From: JBBTQZ01 sp964489135
GTDB lineage: Bacteria; Patescibacteriota; Minisyncoccia; Phycocordibacterales; WO2-35-19
Assembly (NCBI GenBank): GCA_964489135.1
Contig: CAZAXK010000001.1
Location: 1 to 64,000 of the forward strand
Length of the DNA stretch: 64,000 nt
Direction: 5' to 3'
The notes under the pieces are model-generated. The model did not search any database. It worked only from the letters and a program-made list of their open reading frames with translations, and had not been told where the DNA came from. A program made the position numbers and the translations under genes. Of the stretch, positions 8,619-15,767 are shown one piece after another (position 1 is the first letter of the stretch; every line of letters begins with the position of its first letter).

Positions 8619-9170
8619 ATGCGGGCCACTATTGTGATCCTTATCCTACTCGCGATCGGCGCTCTTTTCCTCTTTGCCAACAACAAAAATGGCTCTTTGG
8701 TGGACCTTTCGGAAGGGGTGATAATCAATGCCGACGGCACCGTCTCCGGCAACTATTCGATCAAACAGATTGTTGAGCTCAATACTCCTTACGAATGTTC
8801 CTTCAACAAATCGGATCCAACCTCACAAGTAAGCGGAATCTTCCGCATGATAGATGGCAACTTGCGCGGTGACTTCGACATCGACATTCAGGCCGACCAA
8901 ACCGGCTTCGGCGACGCTTCGCCCGACCAGCGCGCTTTCTTCGCGAGTCACTTCATACTCAAGGACGGATATACCTACACTTGGACTTCGCTACAAAATA
9001 TTGGCTACAAATCAAAGATGGCTGACAAGGTAAGTGACCGCTCTTCGACCAAGGTTCAAGCACAGATCGTCGGCTTCGAAGACAAGCTCGCCTACAACTG
9101 CCACCCATGGAACGCCGTCCTCAATGTCTTCGATCTCCCAACCGGCATTACTTTCTCAGAGCTGAAATAA
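8619..9170 (+). CDS. Membrane-anchored hypothetical protein
   Basis: 183 residues. One N-terminal hydrophobic helix (about 4-21), then an extracytoplasmic domain with the single cysteine pair C59 and C163 (approximate), which could form a disulfide. The stretch ADGTVSGNYSIKQIVELNTPYEC and the repeated glycine/aspartate pattern suggest a beta-rich fold. I do not recognise the family. GGAG upstream of the ATG (8601-8604) is a possible ribosome binding site. It lies 25 bases after the preceding gene. Confidence 0.6.
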   Translation: MRATIVILILLAIGALFLFANNKNGSLVDLSEGVIINADGTVSGNYSIKQIVELNTPYECSFNKSDPTSQVSGIFRMIDGNLRGDFDIDIQADQTGFGDASPDQRAFFASHFILKDGYTYTWTSLQNIGYKSKMADKVSDRSSTKVQAQIVGFEDKLAYNCHPWNAVLNVFDLPTGITFSELK

Positions 9171-9180
9171 CCCCCCGCAA

Positions 9181-9189
9181 TTATCCACA
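9181..9189 (+). promoter_or_regulatory. DnaA box
   Basis: Exact TTATCCACA, the bacterial consensus DnaA-binding 9-mer. A second exact copy lies 250 bases downstream in the same intergenic region. Chance would give about one such site in this whole window, so the pair suggests a real DnaA-binding locus. Confidence 0.55.
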
Positions 9190-9201
9190 GGTTCGGTATA
9201 C

Positions 9202-9229
9202 TTGCTTTTTTACGATAGCAGGGTATATT
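9202..9229 (+). promoter_or_regulatory. Candidate promoter
   Basis: TTGCTT (9202-9207), a 16-base spacer and TATATT (9224-9229). It would start a transcript near 9236 that ends at the strong hairpin at 9357-9396. Confidence 0.4.
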
Positions 9230-9242
9230 TGATTTTAGAGTT

Positions 9243-9338
9243 ATGCCTACACCACATTTCCTCCGTTGGCATAGCCGGCAAAAGCGCCGGCGGATGGGTT
9301 GGAGGCTGCGTCGCCACAAAGATGGCGGGCCGCCCTAG
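9243..9338 (+). CDS. Possible very small, highly basic protein (31 aa) or part of a small RNA
   Basis: ATG at 9243 to TAG at 9336 gives 31 residues with about ten arginine or lysine residues (for example SRQKRRRMGWRLRRHKDGG), a composition typical of RNA-binding ribosomal peptides. It lies between a candidate promoter and a strong terminator, so it would be a complete transcription unit. But the same stretch folds well (TATGCC/GGCATA, GCCGGC/GCCGGC and CGCCA/TGGCG hairpins), so a non-coding RNA of about 160 bases fits equally. Unrecognised in either form. Confidence 0.25.
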   Translation: MPTPHFLRWHSRQKRRRMGWRLRRHKDGGPP

Positions 9339-9356
9339 GTAAGAGGGTATAAGATT

Positions 9357-9396
9357 GGCCGGTTCGCAAAGAGGGCAACACGCGAACCGGCCTTTT
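9357..9396 (+). terminator. Strong intrinsic terminator
   Basis: Perfect 11-bp stem GGCCGGTTCGC / GCGAACCGGCC (9357-9367 and 9382-9392) with a T-tract following. It closes the small transcription unit that begins near 9236. Confidence 0.8.
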
Positions 9397-9430
9397 GATT
9401 TGCCCATTTTTCTCCACGAGCCAGAAACCC

Positions 9431-9439
9431 TTATCCACA
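9431..9439 (+). promoter_or_regulatory. DnaA box (second copy)
   Basis: Exact TTATCCACA, same orientation as the copy at 9181. It lies 20 bases upstream of a near-consensus -35 element, so DnaA bound here could touch RNA polymerase at that promoter. Confidence 0.55.
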
Positions 9440-9458
9440 GCCACGCTTTACCCTTGAC

Positions 9459-9487
9459 TTGACAATATTTTCATACTGTAGTAGTAT
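9459..9487 (+). promoter_or_regulatory. Near-consensus sigma-70 promoter
   Basis: TTGACA (9459-9464), 17-base spacer, TAGTAT (9482-9487). One of the best promoters in the window. A small hairpin (AGGAAC/GTTCCT) lies at the predicted 5' end of the transcript. Confidence 0.75.
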
Positions 9488-9527
9488 ATAACAGGAACTA
9501 AGGTTCCTGATTTTTCAAAGAAGGGAA

Positions 9528-9740
9528 ATGAATATGGCCCGAAGTGAAAAAAGTAAGCTTCTCGAGATGCAGCGGCCGGTTGCGTGGGGAGGGGACGCGT
9601 TTTTCGGTCGCCACACCATGGGAGTTGACGTGAAAAGACTCCCGTCGGCGTTCCGCGAAATGTCAGCACCCGCGCCCACAATGACAAGGCTGCGGATGGA
9701 CACTGTCCAACCAACCCGCCACCCCGCGATTAAGAACTAG
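9528..9740 (+). CDS. Possible small protein (70 aa) in a structured transcript
   Basis: ATG at 9528 (a second ATG at 9534) with a purine-rich AAGAAGGGA upstream; the frame runs 70 codons to TAG at 9738. The product is basic with no recognised domain. The DNA is more GC-rich than its neighbours and full of hairpins (GGGAGT/ACTCCC at 9619-9643, GTGAGGG/CCCTCAC at 9744-9759, GCCGGAG/CTCCGGC near 9793-9813), so the roughly 350-base transcript from the promoter at 9459 to the terminator at 9817 may instead be a structured RNA. It does not show RNase P, tmRNA or SRP RNA core motifs. Confidence 0.3.
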   Translation: MNMARSEKSKLLEMQRPVAWGGDAFFGRHTMGVDVKRLPSAFREMSAPAPTMTRLRMDTVQPTRHPAIKN

Positions 9741-9816
9741 AAGTGAGGGAGCCCTCACCCCGATGTCCAGAGGGGGAATCAGGGAGAGGGATTGCCGGAG
9801 CGTTTTCTCCGGCCAA

Positions 9817-9850
9817 ACGGACCTAAGCCAAGTGCTTGGGCCGTTTTTTT
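9817..9850 (+). terminator. Intrinsic terminator before pgi
   Basis: Stem ACGG-(A)-CCTAAGC / GCTTGGG-CCGT with loop CAAGT and a run of seven T. It ends the transcript from the 9459 promoter. Confidence 0.85.
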
Positions 9851-9864
9851 CGTCTAAATTTTGA

Positions 9865-9870
9865 TATAAT
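9865..9870 (+). promoter_or_regulatory. -10 element, leaderless promoter of pgi
   Basis: TATAAT with an extended TGA before it, ending six bases before the ATG at 9877. It sits right after the terminator, so pgi must start its own transcript here. Confidence 0.75.
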
Positions 9871-9876
9871 GAAAGG

Positions 9877-10869
9877 ATGGACCACCTAAGCAAATTCAAA
9901 GACAGCAAATACATTTTTGTCATCGGCATCGGCGGATCAAACCTTGCAAGCAAGGCAGTATGGGAAGCGCTGAGCGCGAACAGACCGACCGACAAAAAAC
10001 TTTTCTTTCTAGAATCACCCGATCAAGCCGAGTACAGAAAGATCTCCGATTTTGTGGAGACCGAAAAAGCCACTCCCGAGGATGTGGTAGTGTTTGCCAT
10101 AAGCAAGTCAGGCGAAACCACCGAGACCCTCGAGGCCTTCCACCAAACATTTGAAATGCTTTCCGAAAAGTTTGGTCGCCCGATACATGACCGCGCAGTG
10201 TTTATTTCTTCGAAAGATGCCACACTCTACAAGTTGGGTGAAGAAAAGTCTTCTACCGTTTTGGAATGGGAGGGCAAGATCGGAGGCCGGTTCAGTGCCT
10301 TCACGATCGCTCACACAGCGGTGCTCTATGTCGCCGGACTCAATATCGATAAATTCAAAGAAGGCAACACGGTCGAGGCAAACGATGAAGCTGATCAATT
10401 GGCGGGTGAGATTTTCGACAGCTACCGACACGGCATTCGCATCATCGACCTCTTCCTCTGGCAGAGCGAGCTCGAGACCTTGGGCAAATGGTGGCGTCAG
10501 CTCATAGCCGAAAGCTTGGCGCGGATTACTCCCACTGTATCGATCGGCCCCGTCGACTTGCATTCGATGCTAGAGCTTTATCTCGAACAGCCTGACAGCC
10601 GCTACACCATTTTCCTCAACTCCATAAAAGAAATGGCCGAAAGCGAGGTAAACCGCTTGGCTTACGAAAATATCACGACCGAATTCCAAACCCGCGCTTT
10701 GCCTTTTTGCAAATACGAAATGGAGAAGATAAGCGAGTATGAGCTCGGGCGCTTCATGGCCTATATGATCGATGTGACGCAGAAGCTCGGCGACCTGCTC
10801 GGGCTCAACCCGCTTGATCAACCGGAAGTGGAGAATTATAAAAAATCTTTATCAGACCATAATACCTAA
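9877..10869 (+). CDS. pgi: Glucose-6-phosphate isomerase, short form
   Basis: 330 residues, against about 450-550 for typical PGI. The sugar-phosphate-binding SIS-fold motifs are present: FVIGIGGSNLASKAVWEAL near the start, FAISKSGETTETL around 68-80, and EGKIGGRFSAFT (PGI signature 1) around 129-140. The N-terminal helical part of full-length enzymes is missing and the C-terminus is shortened. It interconverts glucose-6-P and fructose-6-P; the next gene is a ROK-family sugar kinase, so the pair would phosphorylate and isomerise glucose. The start is fixed by the promoter six bases upstream. Confidence 0.85.
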   Translation: MDHLSKFKDSKYIFVIGIGGSNLASKAVWEALSANRPTDKKLFFLESPDQAEYRKISDFVETEKATPEDVVVFAISKSGETTETLEAFHQTFEMLSEKFGRPIHDRAVFISSKDATLYKLGEEKSSTVLEWEGKIGGRFSAFTIAHTAVLYVAGLNIDKFKEGNTVEANDEADQLAGEIFDSYRHGIRIIDLFLWQSELETLGKWWRQLIAESLARITPTVSIGPVDLHSMLELYLEQPDSRYTIFLNSIKEMAESEVNRLAYENITTEFQTRALPFCKYEMEKISEYELGRFMAYMIDVTQKLGDLLGLNPLDQPEVENYKKSLSDHNT

Positions 10870-10872
10870 TAC

Positions 10873-11700
10873 ATGCATCAAAACGCACTTCTGTTCGATA
10901 TCGGTGGGACGAAAATGCGGGTCGCCTTTTCAGTTGATGGGCAATCCTTCGAAGCTCCCCAAAGTGTGCTCACTCCGTCGTCTTATGAAGAGGGCCTGAA
11001 GCTCTTTGTGGATGTGGCAAGAAGGGTGGCGAACGGCAGAAAGATCGAAGCGGTCTGCGGCGGGATCGCTGGACCATTCACCGAAAGAAAGCGCTCGCTT
11101 ATGGGTAGCCCCAACCTCTCAGATTGGATCGGCAAGCCCCTAAAGAATAATCTGGAAGAAAACCTTCAGGCGCCTATATATATCGAGAACGACTCCGCCC
11201 TCGTCGGACTTGGAGAAGCCATATTTGGTGCAGGCAAGGGTGCAGAGATCGTCGCCTACATAACTGTTTCGACCGGAGTCGGTGGCGTGCGCGTCGTCGA
11301 TGGCAAGATTGATGAACGCAACCTTGGCTTTGAGCCGGGCCATCAGATTATTGACTACCAGAATATGCAGACCTTGGAGAGCTTGGTCTCGGGCAAATCC
11401 GTACAGAAAAGATTCGGCAAGGAACCAAAGGAAATCAGCGACAGCACTGTTTGGACCGATCTCGCCAAGACTTTGGCCGTCGGCCTTTCGAACACCATCA
11501 TGCACTGGTCACCGCAGGTCTTGGTACTCGGGGGATCAATGATTATCGGTAATCCAGCAATACCAATAGAACTGACCGAACGACACATCAAAGAAATTAT
11601 CAAAATCTTCCCCGAACTTCCGACTATAAAGAAGGCGGAGCTCGGCGACTTCGGCGGACTGTACGGAGCGATGACCTATCTCAAATCTCAAGCCCACTAA
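10873..11700 (+). CDS. ROK-family sugar kinase (glucokinase-like)
   Basis: 275 residues. ATP-binding DIGGTKMRVAF at residues 9-19, GGIAGPF, the catalytic-region IENDSALVGLGEA and SGKSVQKRFG are ROK hallmarks. The zinc-binding CxCGxxGCxE segment of many ROK kinases is absent: the region after GH has no cysteines (QIIDYQNMQTLESL). ROK enzymes phosphorylate glucose, mannose or N-acetylated sugars; location three bases after pgi argues for glucose. Substrate is inferred from context. Confidence 0.8.
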   Translation: MHQNALLFDIGGTKMRVAFSVDGQSFEAPQSVLTPSSYEEGLKLFVDVARRVANGRKIEAVCGGIAGPFTERKRSLMGSPNLSDWIGKPLKNNLEENLQAPIYIENDSALVGLGEAIFGAGKGAEIVAYITVSTGVGGVRVVDGKIDERNLGFEPGHQIIDYQNMQTLESLVSGKSVQKRFGKEPKEISDSTVWTDLAKTLAVGLSNTIMHWSPQVLVLGGSMIIGNPAIPIELTERHIKEIIKIFPELPTIKKAELGDFGGLYGAMTYLKSQAH

Positions 11701-11701
11701 A

Positions 11702-12352
11702 CTAGATCTGGGGCGGTCTGAAGAATATTCTTTCGAGCCATGCGTTTCGACTTTTGCTCTCGAGTTTGTGGGCGAACTTTTGACCACGTCGATAACAACT
11801 TCCGAGCACCTTTTTGTTTTCGAACGCCTTAACATCTCCACTGTATATAGCACCGAGACATTGAGCCCCAAAATAGAGAAAAACGCCTCGGAGCCAAAAC
11901 GGAGGAAAGGTAAAGAAGAGCATCTTTTGTGCCCAAAGTGGTGTCCCTCCAGAAACGATGAAATAAACTCTGAGGTGATCGAGCTTGCCGGCTGGCTGAC
12001 CGAGTCGGCTCTTGTGTTCGAAATCGAGAGCGAAAAAGCGAATCCGGTCTATTAAGTTTTTAAGACGAGCAGGGACGGAAAAGTTGTAAGTCGGTGTCGC
12101 GATAACCAGCGCTTCAGCGTGCATTATCTTGTCGCACAGGATGCGAAACTCATTTTCGTCTTCAGCAGGACCGAGTCGATTCTCGTAGGAGTAGTCATGG
12201 ATGGGGACGTCGGAGAGGTAGATCTTTTCAACCGATTTATGAGATTTATTCGCAAAGCCATCCATGAATACATCAAGCATAGAGTCGGAATTGAACCCGC
12301 GCGAGGGCGAACAGGCAAGGGCAATTACTTGCGGATAACTTTGCATAACCAA
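11702..12352 (-). CDS. NADPH-dependent FMN reductase-like flavoprotein
   Basis: 216 residues with a flavodoxin-like fold: VIALACSPSRGFNSDSM at the N-terminus for FMN phosphate binding and ALVIATPTYNFSVPARLKNL, the FMN-isoalloxazine loop typical of NAD(P)H-dependent FMN/quinone/azo reductases. It ends against the ROK kinase gene (convergent, one base apart). Likely reduces quinones, flavins or other electrophiles. Confidence 0.8.
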   Translation of the reverse strand: MVMQSYPQVIALACSPSRGFNSDSMLDVFMDGFANKSHKSVEKIYLSDVPIHDYSYENRLGPAEDENEFRILCDKIMHAEALVIATPTYNFSVPARLKNLIDRIRFFALDFEHKSRLGQPAGKLDHLRVYFIVSGGTPLWAQKMLFFTFPPFWLRGVFLYFGAQCLGAIYSGDVKAFENKKVLGSCYRRGQKFAHKLESKSRNAWLERIFFRPPQI

Positions 12353-12387
12353 ATATTACCACCCCGCCTCGGCGAAAACCATATGGG

Positions 12388-12429
12388 CAAAACAAAACCC
12401 GAGCGAAGCAATGATGCTTCAAGCTCGGG
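12388..12429 (-). terminator. Intrinsic terminator of the small minus-strand membrane protein gene
   Basis: On the minus strand CCCGAGC / GCTCGGG with an inner GAAGCA/TGCTTC helix (12398-12429) followed by a T-rich tract (A-rich on +, 12388-12397). Confidence 0.75.
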
Positions 12430-12437
12430 ATTGCACC

Positions 12438-12617
12438 TTATCGCGGGATGAGGTTTTCTACCTCAAACCCCTTGTTCATACTACCGATGTTGCTAAAAAG
12501 CACACCAGCAGAATTCAAGAGGGAGACAGTTGCATCCTGCCCCGCGATGAAAACTTCGGACATAAGGAACTTGAGGATGAGAAGCATCAACCCCAGCCCT
12601 ATTGCTCTTCGTATCAT
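12438..12617 (-). CDS. Small membrane or secreted protein (59 aa)
   Basis: ATG at 12617 to TAA at 12440-12438. The N-terminal half (residues about 5-26) is hydrophobic with a positive start (MIRR), as in a signal anchor; the remainder is polar. A terminator lies 9 bases after the stop and a long structured leader lies before the ATG. It overlaps no other credible gene. No family recognised. Confidence 0.6.
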   Translation of the reverse strand: MIRRAIGLGLMLLILKFLMSEVFIAGQDATVSLLNSAGVLFSNIGSMNKGFEVENLIPR

Positions 12618-12644
12618 GGTAGTAAATACGAAGGGGGATTATTG

Positions 12645-12666
12645 TCACAAACCGACCGGTTTGTGA
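12645..12666. repeat. Perfect 10-bp inverted repeat, operator-like
   Basis: TCACAAACCG-AC-CGGTTTGTGA, 28 bases before the start of the small minus-strand gene. Position and symmetry suit a repressor operator; an RNA hairpin in the leader is the alternative. Confidence 0.5.
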
Positions 12667-12691
12667 TGAGGGGTTAATGATCCCTCCTCCC

Positions 12692-12740
12692 TCCGGACAC
12701 TGGCCCGACCTTGGAAGCCAGTCGGCACAATGTCCGGAGT
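12692..12740. other. Long two-part hairpin in an intergenic region
   Basis: CTCCGGACA / TGTCCGGAG outer stem (9 bp) enclosing CTGGC / GCCAG. It lies upstream of the small minus-strand gene and is either a terminator-like element or the 5' part of its leader. Confidence 0.5.
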
Positions 12741-12774
12741 CTTTCCTTACGTCTTTTCCGCGCCTGCAAGCATT

Positions 12775-12792
12775 ATATCATATATGATATAT
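12775..12792. repeat. AT-rich perfect palindrome
   Basis: TATATCATATATGATATA, 46 bases before the ATG of the kinase-like gene at 12839. Could be a DNA-binding site; no partner regulator is evident. Confidence 0.4.
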
Positions 12793-12838
12793 CGAATACA
12801 ACGTTGCCATCCCTCCTCTTTGGCGATAAACTTTCAGT

Positions 12839-13354
12839 ATGAAAATTCTAATAACAGGAATAGCTGGGACTGGCAAAACGACTACTTTGGCCGAGTTGCA
12901 AAAGCACGGCCATGTTGTTATTGATCTCGATGCGACTGGTATTTGTAGGTGGCGAAACAAAGAAACACAAGAAGTTACCGAATATGGTCCAGACGGAAGG
13001 GATACTGAATGGCTCAATCTCCATGGCTGGTATTGCGATATCCCCACACTTCAAAAACTACTTTCTTGCATTCGAGAAGATAAGGATGTATTTGTGGCTG
13101 CTATTACCGAAAATATAGAAGAACTGGCGAAAGAATTCGAAAAAGTATTTGTACTTAATGCAAACGATGACGTTATTAGGAATCGCCTGAATGCTCGAAG
13201 CAACAATCACTTTGCCAAGAAAGAAGAGGAGCAAAACTTTATTTTTAAACAGAGCCGGTATTTGATATCAAAACTCGGGGATTTTGTAGAAGTAGACGCA
13301 GATAAAAACCCAACCGAGATCGCTGATTTTATTTTGAGTAATTTAGGAAAATAA
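12839..13354 (+). CDS. P-loop nucleotide/small-molecule kinase-like protein
   Basis: 171 residues. Walker A GIAGTGKTT at 7-15, then DLDATGICRW resembling the substrate region of adenylate/shikimate kinase-like AAA_18 proteins, and VFVLNANDDVIRNRLNARSNNHF as the lid/arginine part (R residues contacting phosphate). Closest in look to small fused-kinase proteins annotated as AAA family ATPases or shikimate kinase-like; substrate unknown. Confidence 0.7.
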   Translation: MKILITGIAGTGKTTTLAELQKHGHVVIDLDATGICRWRNKETQEVTEYGPDGRDTEWLNLHGWYCDIPTLQKLLSCIREDKDVFVAAITENIEELAKEFEKVFVLNANDDVIRNRLNARSNNHFAKKEEEQNFIFKQSRYLISKLGDFVEVDADKNPTEIADFILSNLGK

Positions 13355-13358
13355 AATT

Positions 13359-13538
13359 ATGGTCATAGACATCGAGCTCACGCTAAATCGGTTCGGGCTA
13401 GGGAAGATTGCCCCGAACAAGTTTCAACTTTTCTGGCTCCGATTTTCCAAGTGGCAGATTCCAAACAAACACTCAATCTCGTTTGAGATAAATTGGAAGT
13501 CGAAAGACAAAGTGGAAGAAAAGGTAGAAATGAAGTAG
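13359..13538 (+). CDS. Small basic hypothetical protein (59 aa)
   Basis: ATG four bases after the kinase stop; 59 codons to TAG at 13536. Residues MVIDIELTLNRFGLGKIAPN and a lysine-rich tail (KSKDKVEEKVEMK); no cysteines or signal. The frame is free of stops, sits tightly in a gene-dense operon and ends 12 bases before ychF. Unknown family. Confidence 0.5.
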   Translation: MVIDIELTLNRFGLGKIAPNKFQLFWLRFSKWQIPNKHSISFEINWKSKDKVEEKVEMK

Positions 13539-13550
13539 ATTATTGTAATA

Positions 13551-14552
13551 ATGGCAAACATATCAGTTGGGATTGTGGGGCTACCAAACGTCGGCAAATC
13601 GACGCTTTTTAATGCGCTTACCAAAAAAAGCGTGCCGGCTGAGAATTACCCTTTTTGCACCATCGACCCCTCAGTTGGCATCGTCCCCGTACCTGATCCT
13701 CGTCTCGACAAGCTCAACGAATTTTCAAAGTCGGCAAAAAAGATCCCCGCAGTTGTCGAGTTCACCGATATCGCTGGTCTAGTGAAAGGCGCTTCGGAAG
13801 GCGAGGGCTTGGGCAACCAATTCCTCTCGCACATCCGTGAAGTGGATGCCATTGCTCAAGTAGTCAGAATTTTTGAGGACAAGGATATTATCCATGTCCA
13901 CAACAAAGTCGACCCAATTTTTGATATTGATACGATCAACCTCGAGCTCATCCTTGCAGACTTGCAGACAGTGACCAAAAGATTGGGAACTCTCGAAAAG
14001 GATATAAAAAGAGGCGAGAAGGAAGCAATATTGCTACAGAGTGCTTTACTCAAAACCAAAGATTCACTAGAGAATGAGAAGTTAGCTTCTACTGTACAAC
14101 TTGAAGAAAAAGAATTACCTCTCATAAAACAGATGCAACTCCTGACTATGAAGCCAATCTTTTATGTACTCAATACTTCCGAAGCCGGCGAGAACAAAAA
14201 GGAGATGCTCGACAAAATACCTGGTAGCTACGTCGAAGTTGACGCTGTCTTTGAAAAAGGATTTGACGACCTAATCCGCAAAAGCTACGAGGTGCTCGAT
14301 CTTATTACCTTCTTCACGACCGGCGAGGACGAGACCAGGGGCTGGACTACCCACAGGGGAGCGACGGCACCCCAAGCCGGACGATCGATCCATGGCGATT
14401 TCGAGGAAAAGTTCATACGAGCCGAAGTTATCGAGTGGGACAAGCTCCTAGAAGCCGGTTCTTACGGCGCCGCTCGCGAAAAGGGCCTCCTCCGCACCGA
14501 AGGCAAAACCTATATCGTCCAAGATGGTGATGTGATCGAGTTTAAAATTTGA
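13551..14552 (+). CDS. ychF: Redox/ribosome-associated ATPase YchF (Obg family)
   Basis: 333 residues. G1 GLPNVGKSTLFNAL, G3 DIAGLVKGAS, then the coiled-coil insertion and the C-terminal TGS-like domain ending EGKTYIVQDGDVIEFKI. FFTTGEDETRGWTTHRGATAPQAG is the YchF-specific motif. The G4 region reads YVLNTSE instead of NKxD, which explains its preference for ATP. Universally conserved protein that binds the 50S/70S ribosome. Confidence 0.96.
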   Translation: MANISVGIVGLPNVGKSTLFNALTKKSVPAENYPFCTIDPSVGIVPVPDPRLDKLNEFSKSAKKIPAVVEFTDIAGLVKGASEGEGLGNQFLSHIREVDAIAQVVRIFEDKDIIHVHNKVDPIFDIDTINLELILADLQTVTKRLGTLEKDIKRGEKEAILLQSALLKTKDSLENEKLASTVQLEEKELPLIKQMQLLTMKPIFYVLNTSEAGENKKEMLDKIPGSYVEVDAVFEKGFDDLIRKSYEVLDLITFFTTGEDETRGWTTHRGATAPQAGRSIHGDFEEKFIRAEVIEWDKLLEAGSYGAAREKGLLRTEGKTYIVQDGDVIEFKI

Positions 14553-14554
14553 TT

Positions 14555-15208
14555 ATGCAAAATTCGATTCCCAAAATTTATTTCGATTATTCAATCAATG
14601 ACGAGATAGCTAGAGTTACGTATACAATAAAAAAGTATGGTTGGTATATGGAAAATGGATATAAACCTACAATACCAGCAGCTTTGATACAAAGAGTTGA
14701 GAGTAACGCACCGGTTGAAGAAGAGGCAATAAGAGAGGCGATCGATGCCGAGTACAATAAAAATAGATATGAGAACGCAGAACTTCAGATAAAGGAAGGT
14801 TGGCAAAAAATCGAGGAGCATTTTTTCAATAACTTAAAAAATCTAAAGCTCCCAATCCATGATGAGTATCATGTTTGCCTTACACGCTACGGCACAAGTG
14901 GGAGTTATGGAGTACCAAATGACATTCAAATAAATATAGAAAAAAGAAAAATTGAGGATATCCCACAAGTTATCGCACACGAGACCGTTCACCTCACCAT
15001 AGAACACCTAATAAAAGAATACAAAATAGATCATTGGACCAAGGAAAGGATCGTAAATCTTGTTATGAATAAATTTTTCCCAGAAAAAGCATCTCTACAG
15101 AGTGATCCTCATAATGCGGAATTTGTGAATAATTGCTTTGAAGCCAACTATCCCGATATCAAAAAAATTATTGAGGAGATTTCGGGATATAATAAAGCTC
15201 AAGTTTAA
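14555..15208 (+). CDS. Putative HExxH zinc protease
   Basis: 217 residues, no signal peptide or membrane helix. A HETVH motif at about 142-146 followed by LTIEH gives the zincin pattern HExxH with a further E/H pair, so a metal-dependent peptidase is likely. The rest is charged and matches no family I know. It begins 2 bases after ychF and lies in an A/T-rich pair with the next gene, whose base composition differs from the neighbours, perhaps indicating recent acquisition. Confidence 0.5.
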   Translation: MQNSIPKIYFDYSINDEIARVTYTIKKYGWYMENGYKPTIPAALIQRVESNAPVEEEAIREAIDAEYNKNRYENAELQIKEGWQKIEEHFFNNLKNLKLPIHDEYHVCLTRYGTSGSYGVPNDIQINIEKRKIEDIPQVIAHETVHLTIEHLIKEYKIDHWTKERIVNLVMNKFFPEKASLQSDPHNAEFVNNCFEANYPDIKKIIEEISGYNKAQV

Positions 15209-15228
15209 TTTCAATATTGATTACTCTT

Positions 15229-15648
15229 ATGTATTTCAAAAGGCAAATTGAGAATATCAAACAAATAAATTTTCCTGACGATCAATTTGCAGTGGTGAGC
15301 TCTGGATCTTTGGCAGTAAGAGGAATCAGGGAAGCAAACGATATAGACATAATCGTCACCCCAACTCTTTGGAAGGATCTGATCAAAAGATATCAGGTAA
15401 ATATAAATGAGTCTGGAGTCGAGACTATTGCACTAGAAAATGACATTGAAATATTAAACCCGAGTCAATCCATCTTTGGTAATTCAAAAGTAATACCTCT
15501 TTCGGAGATAATTGAAAGTGCTGATGTGTTTAATGGAGTTAAGTTTATAAATTTGGATCACCTAAAAGCAATGAAGAATGAGCTTGGTAGAGAAAAAGAC
15601 CTGCGCGATATCGCTTTGATTGAAAATTATCAAAAAAATAGTATTTAA
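15229..15648 (+). CDS. Nucleotidyltransferase-fold protein
   Basis: 139 residues. GSLAVRGIREANDIDIIV (about 26-43) is the pol-beta nucleotidyltransferase signature GS-x10-DxD; a later DLRDIALIE helix is also typical. Such small proteins are often substrate-specific nucleotidyltransferases or antitoxin-like MNT proteins, and many act on nucleic acid ends. It follows the HExxH gene by 20 bases, and the pair may be one unit. The activity is not determined. Confidence 0.6.
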   Translation: MYFKRQIENIKQINFPDDQFAVVSSGSLAVRGIREANDIDIIVTPTLWKDLIKRYQVNINESGVETIALENDIEILNPSQSIFGNSKVIPLSEIIESADVFNGVKFINLDHLKAMKNELGREKDLRDIALIENYQKNSI

Positions 15649-15660
15649 AATTTAGGAAAA

Positions 15661-15726
15661 TATACAAAAACCCGCGGCCCCGACTTCGCTAAAGCTACGA
15701 ACGGGCAAGGCGCGGGAAAGTGTATA
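15661..15726. repeat. Palindromic element, copy 1; minus-strand terminator
   Basis: TATACAAAAACCCGCGG at one end and GCGGGAAAGTGTATA at the other form imperfect inverted arms. The centre carries TTCG / CGAA and GGGC-type pairs. Read on the minus strand it is CCCGCG...CGCGGG followed by TTTTTG, a good intrinsic terminator for the structured RNA candidate upstream. Copy 2 with a bare core is at 51898. Confidence 0.6.
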
Positions 15727-15767
15727 ATCAAGTCGGTACAAGAATAGAGTTCAAAAAAAATGGGCAA

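Noticed and set aside
9171..9876. Replication origin because of two DnaA boxes
   Set aside because: Only two boxes, no dnaA/dnaN/gidA, no change of gene direction; insufficient for an origin.
12281..12320. tRNA-like GGGTTCAATTCC segment (T-arm) on the minus strand
   Set aside because: It lies inside the flavin reductase gene coding SRGFNSDS, and no acceptor, D or anticodon arms fit around it.
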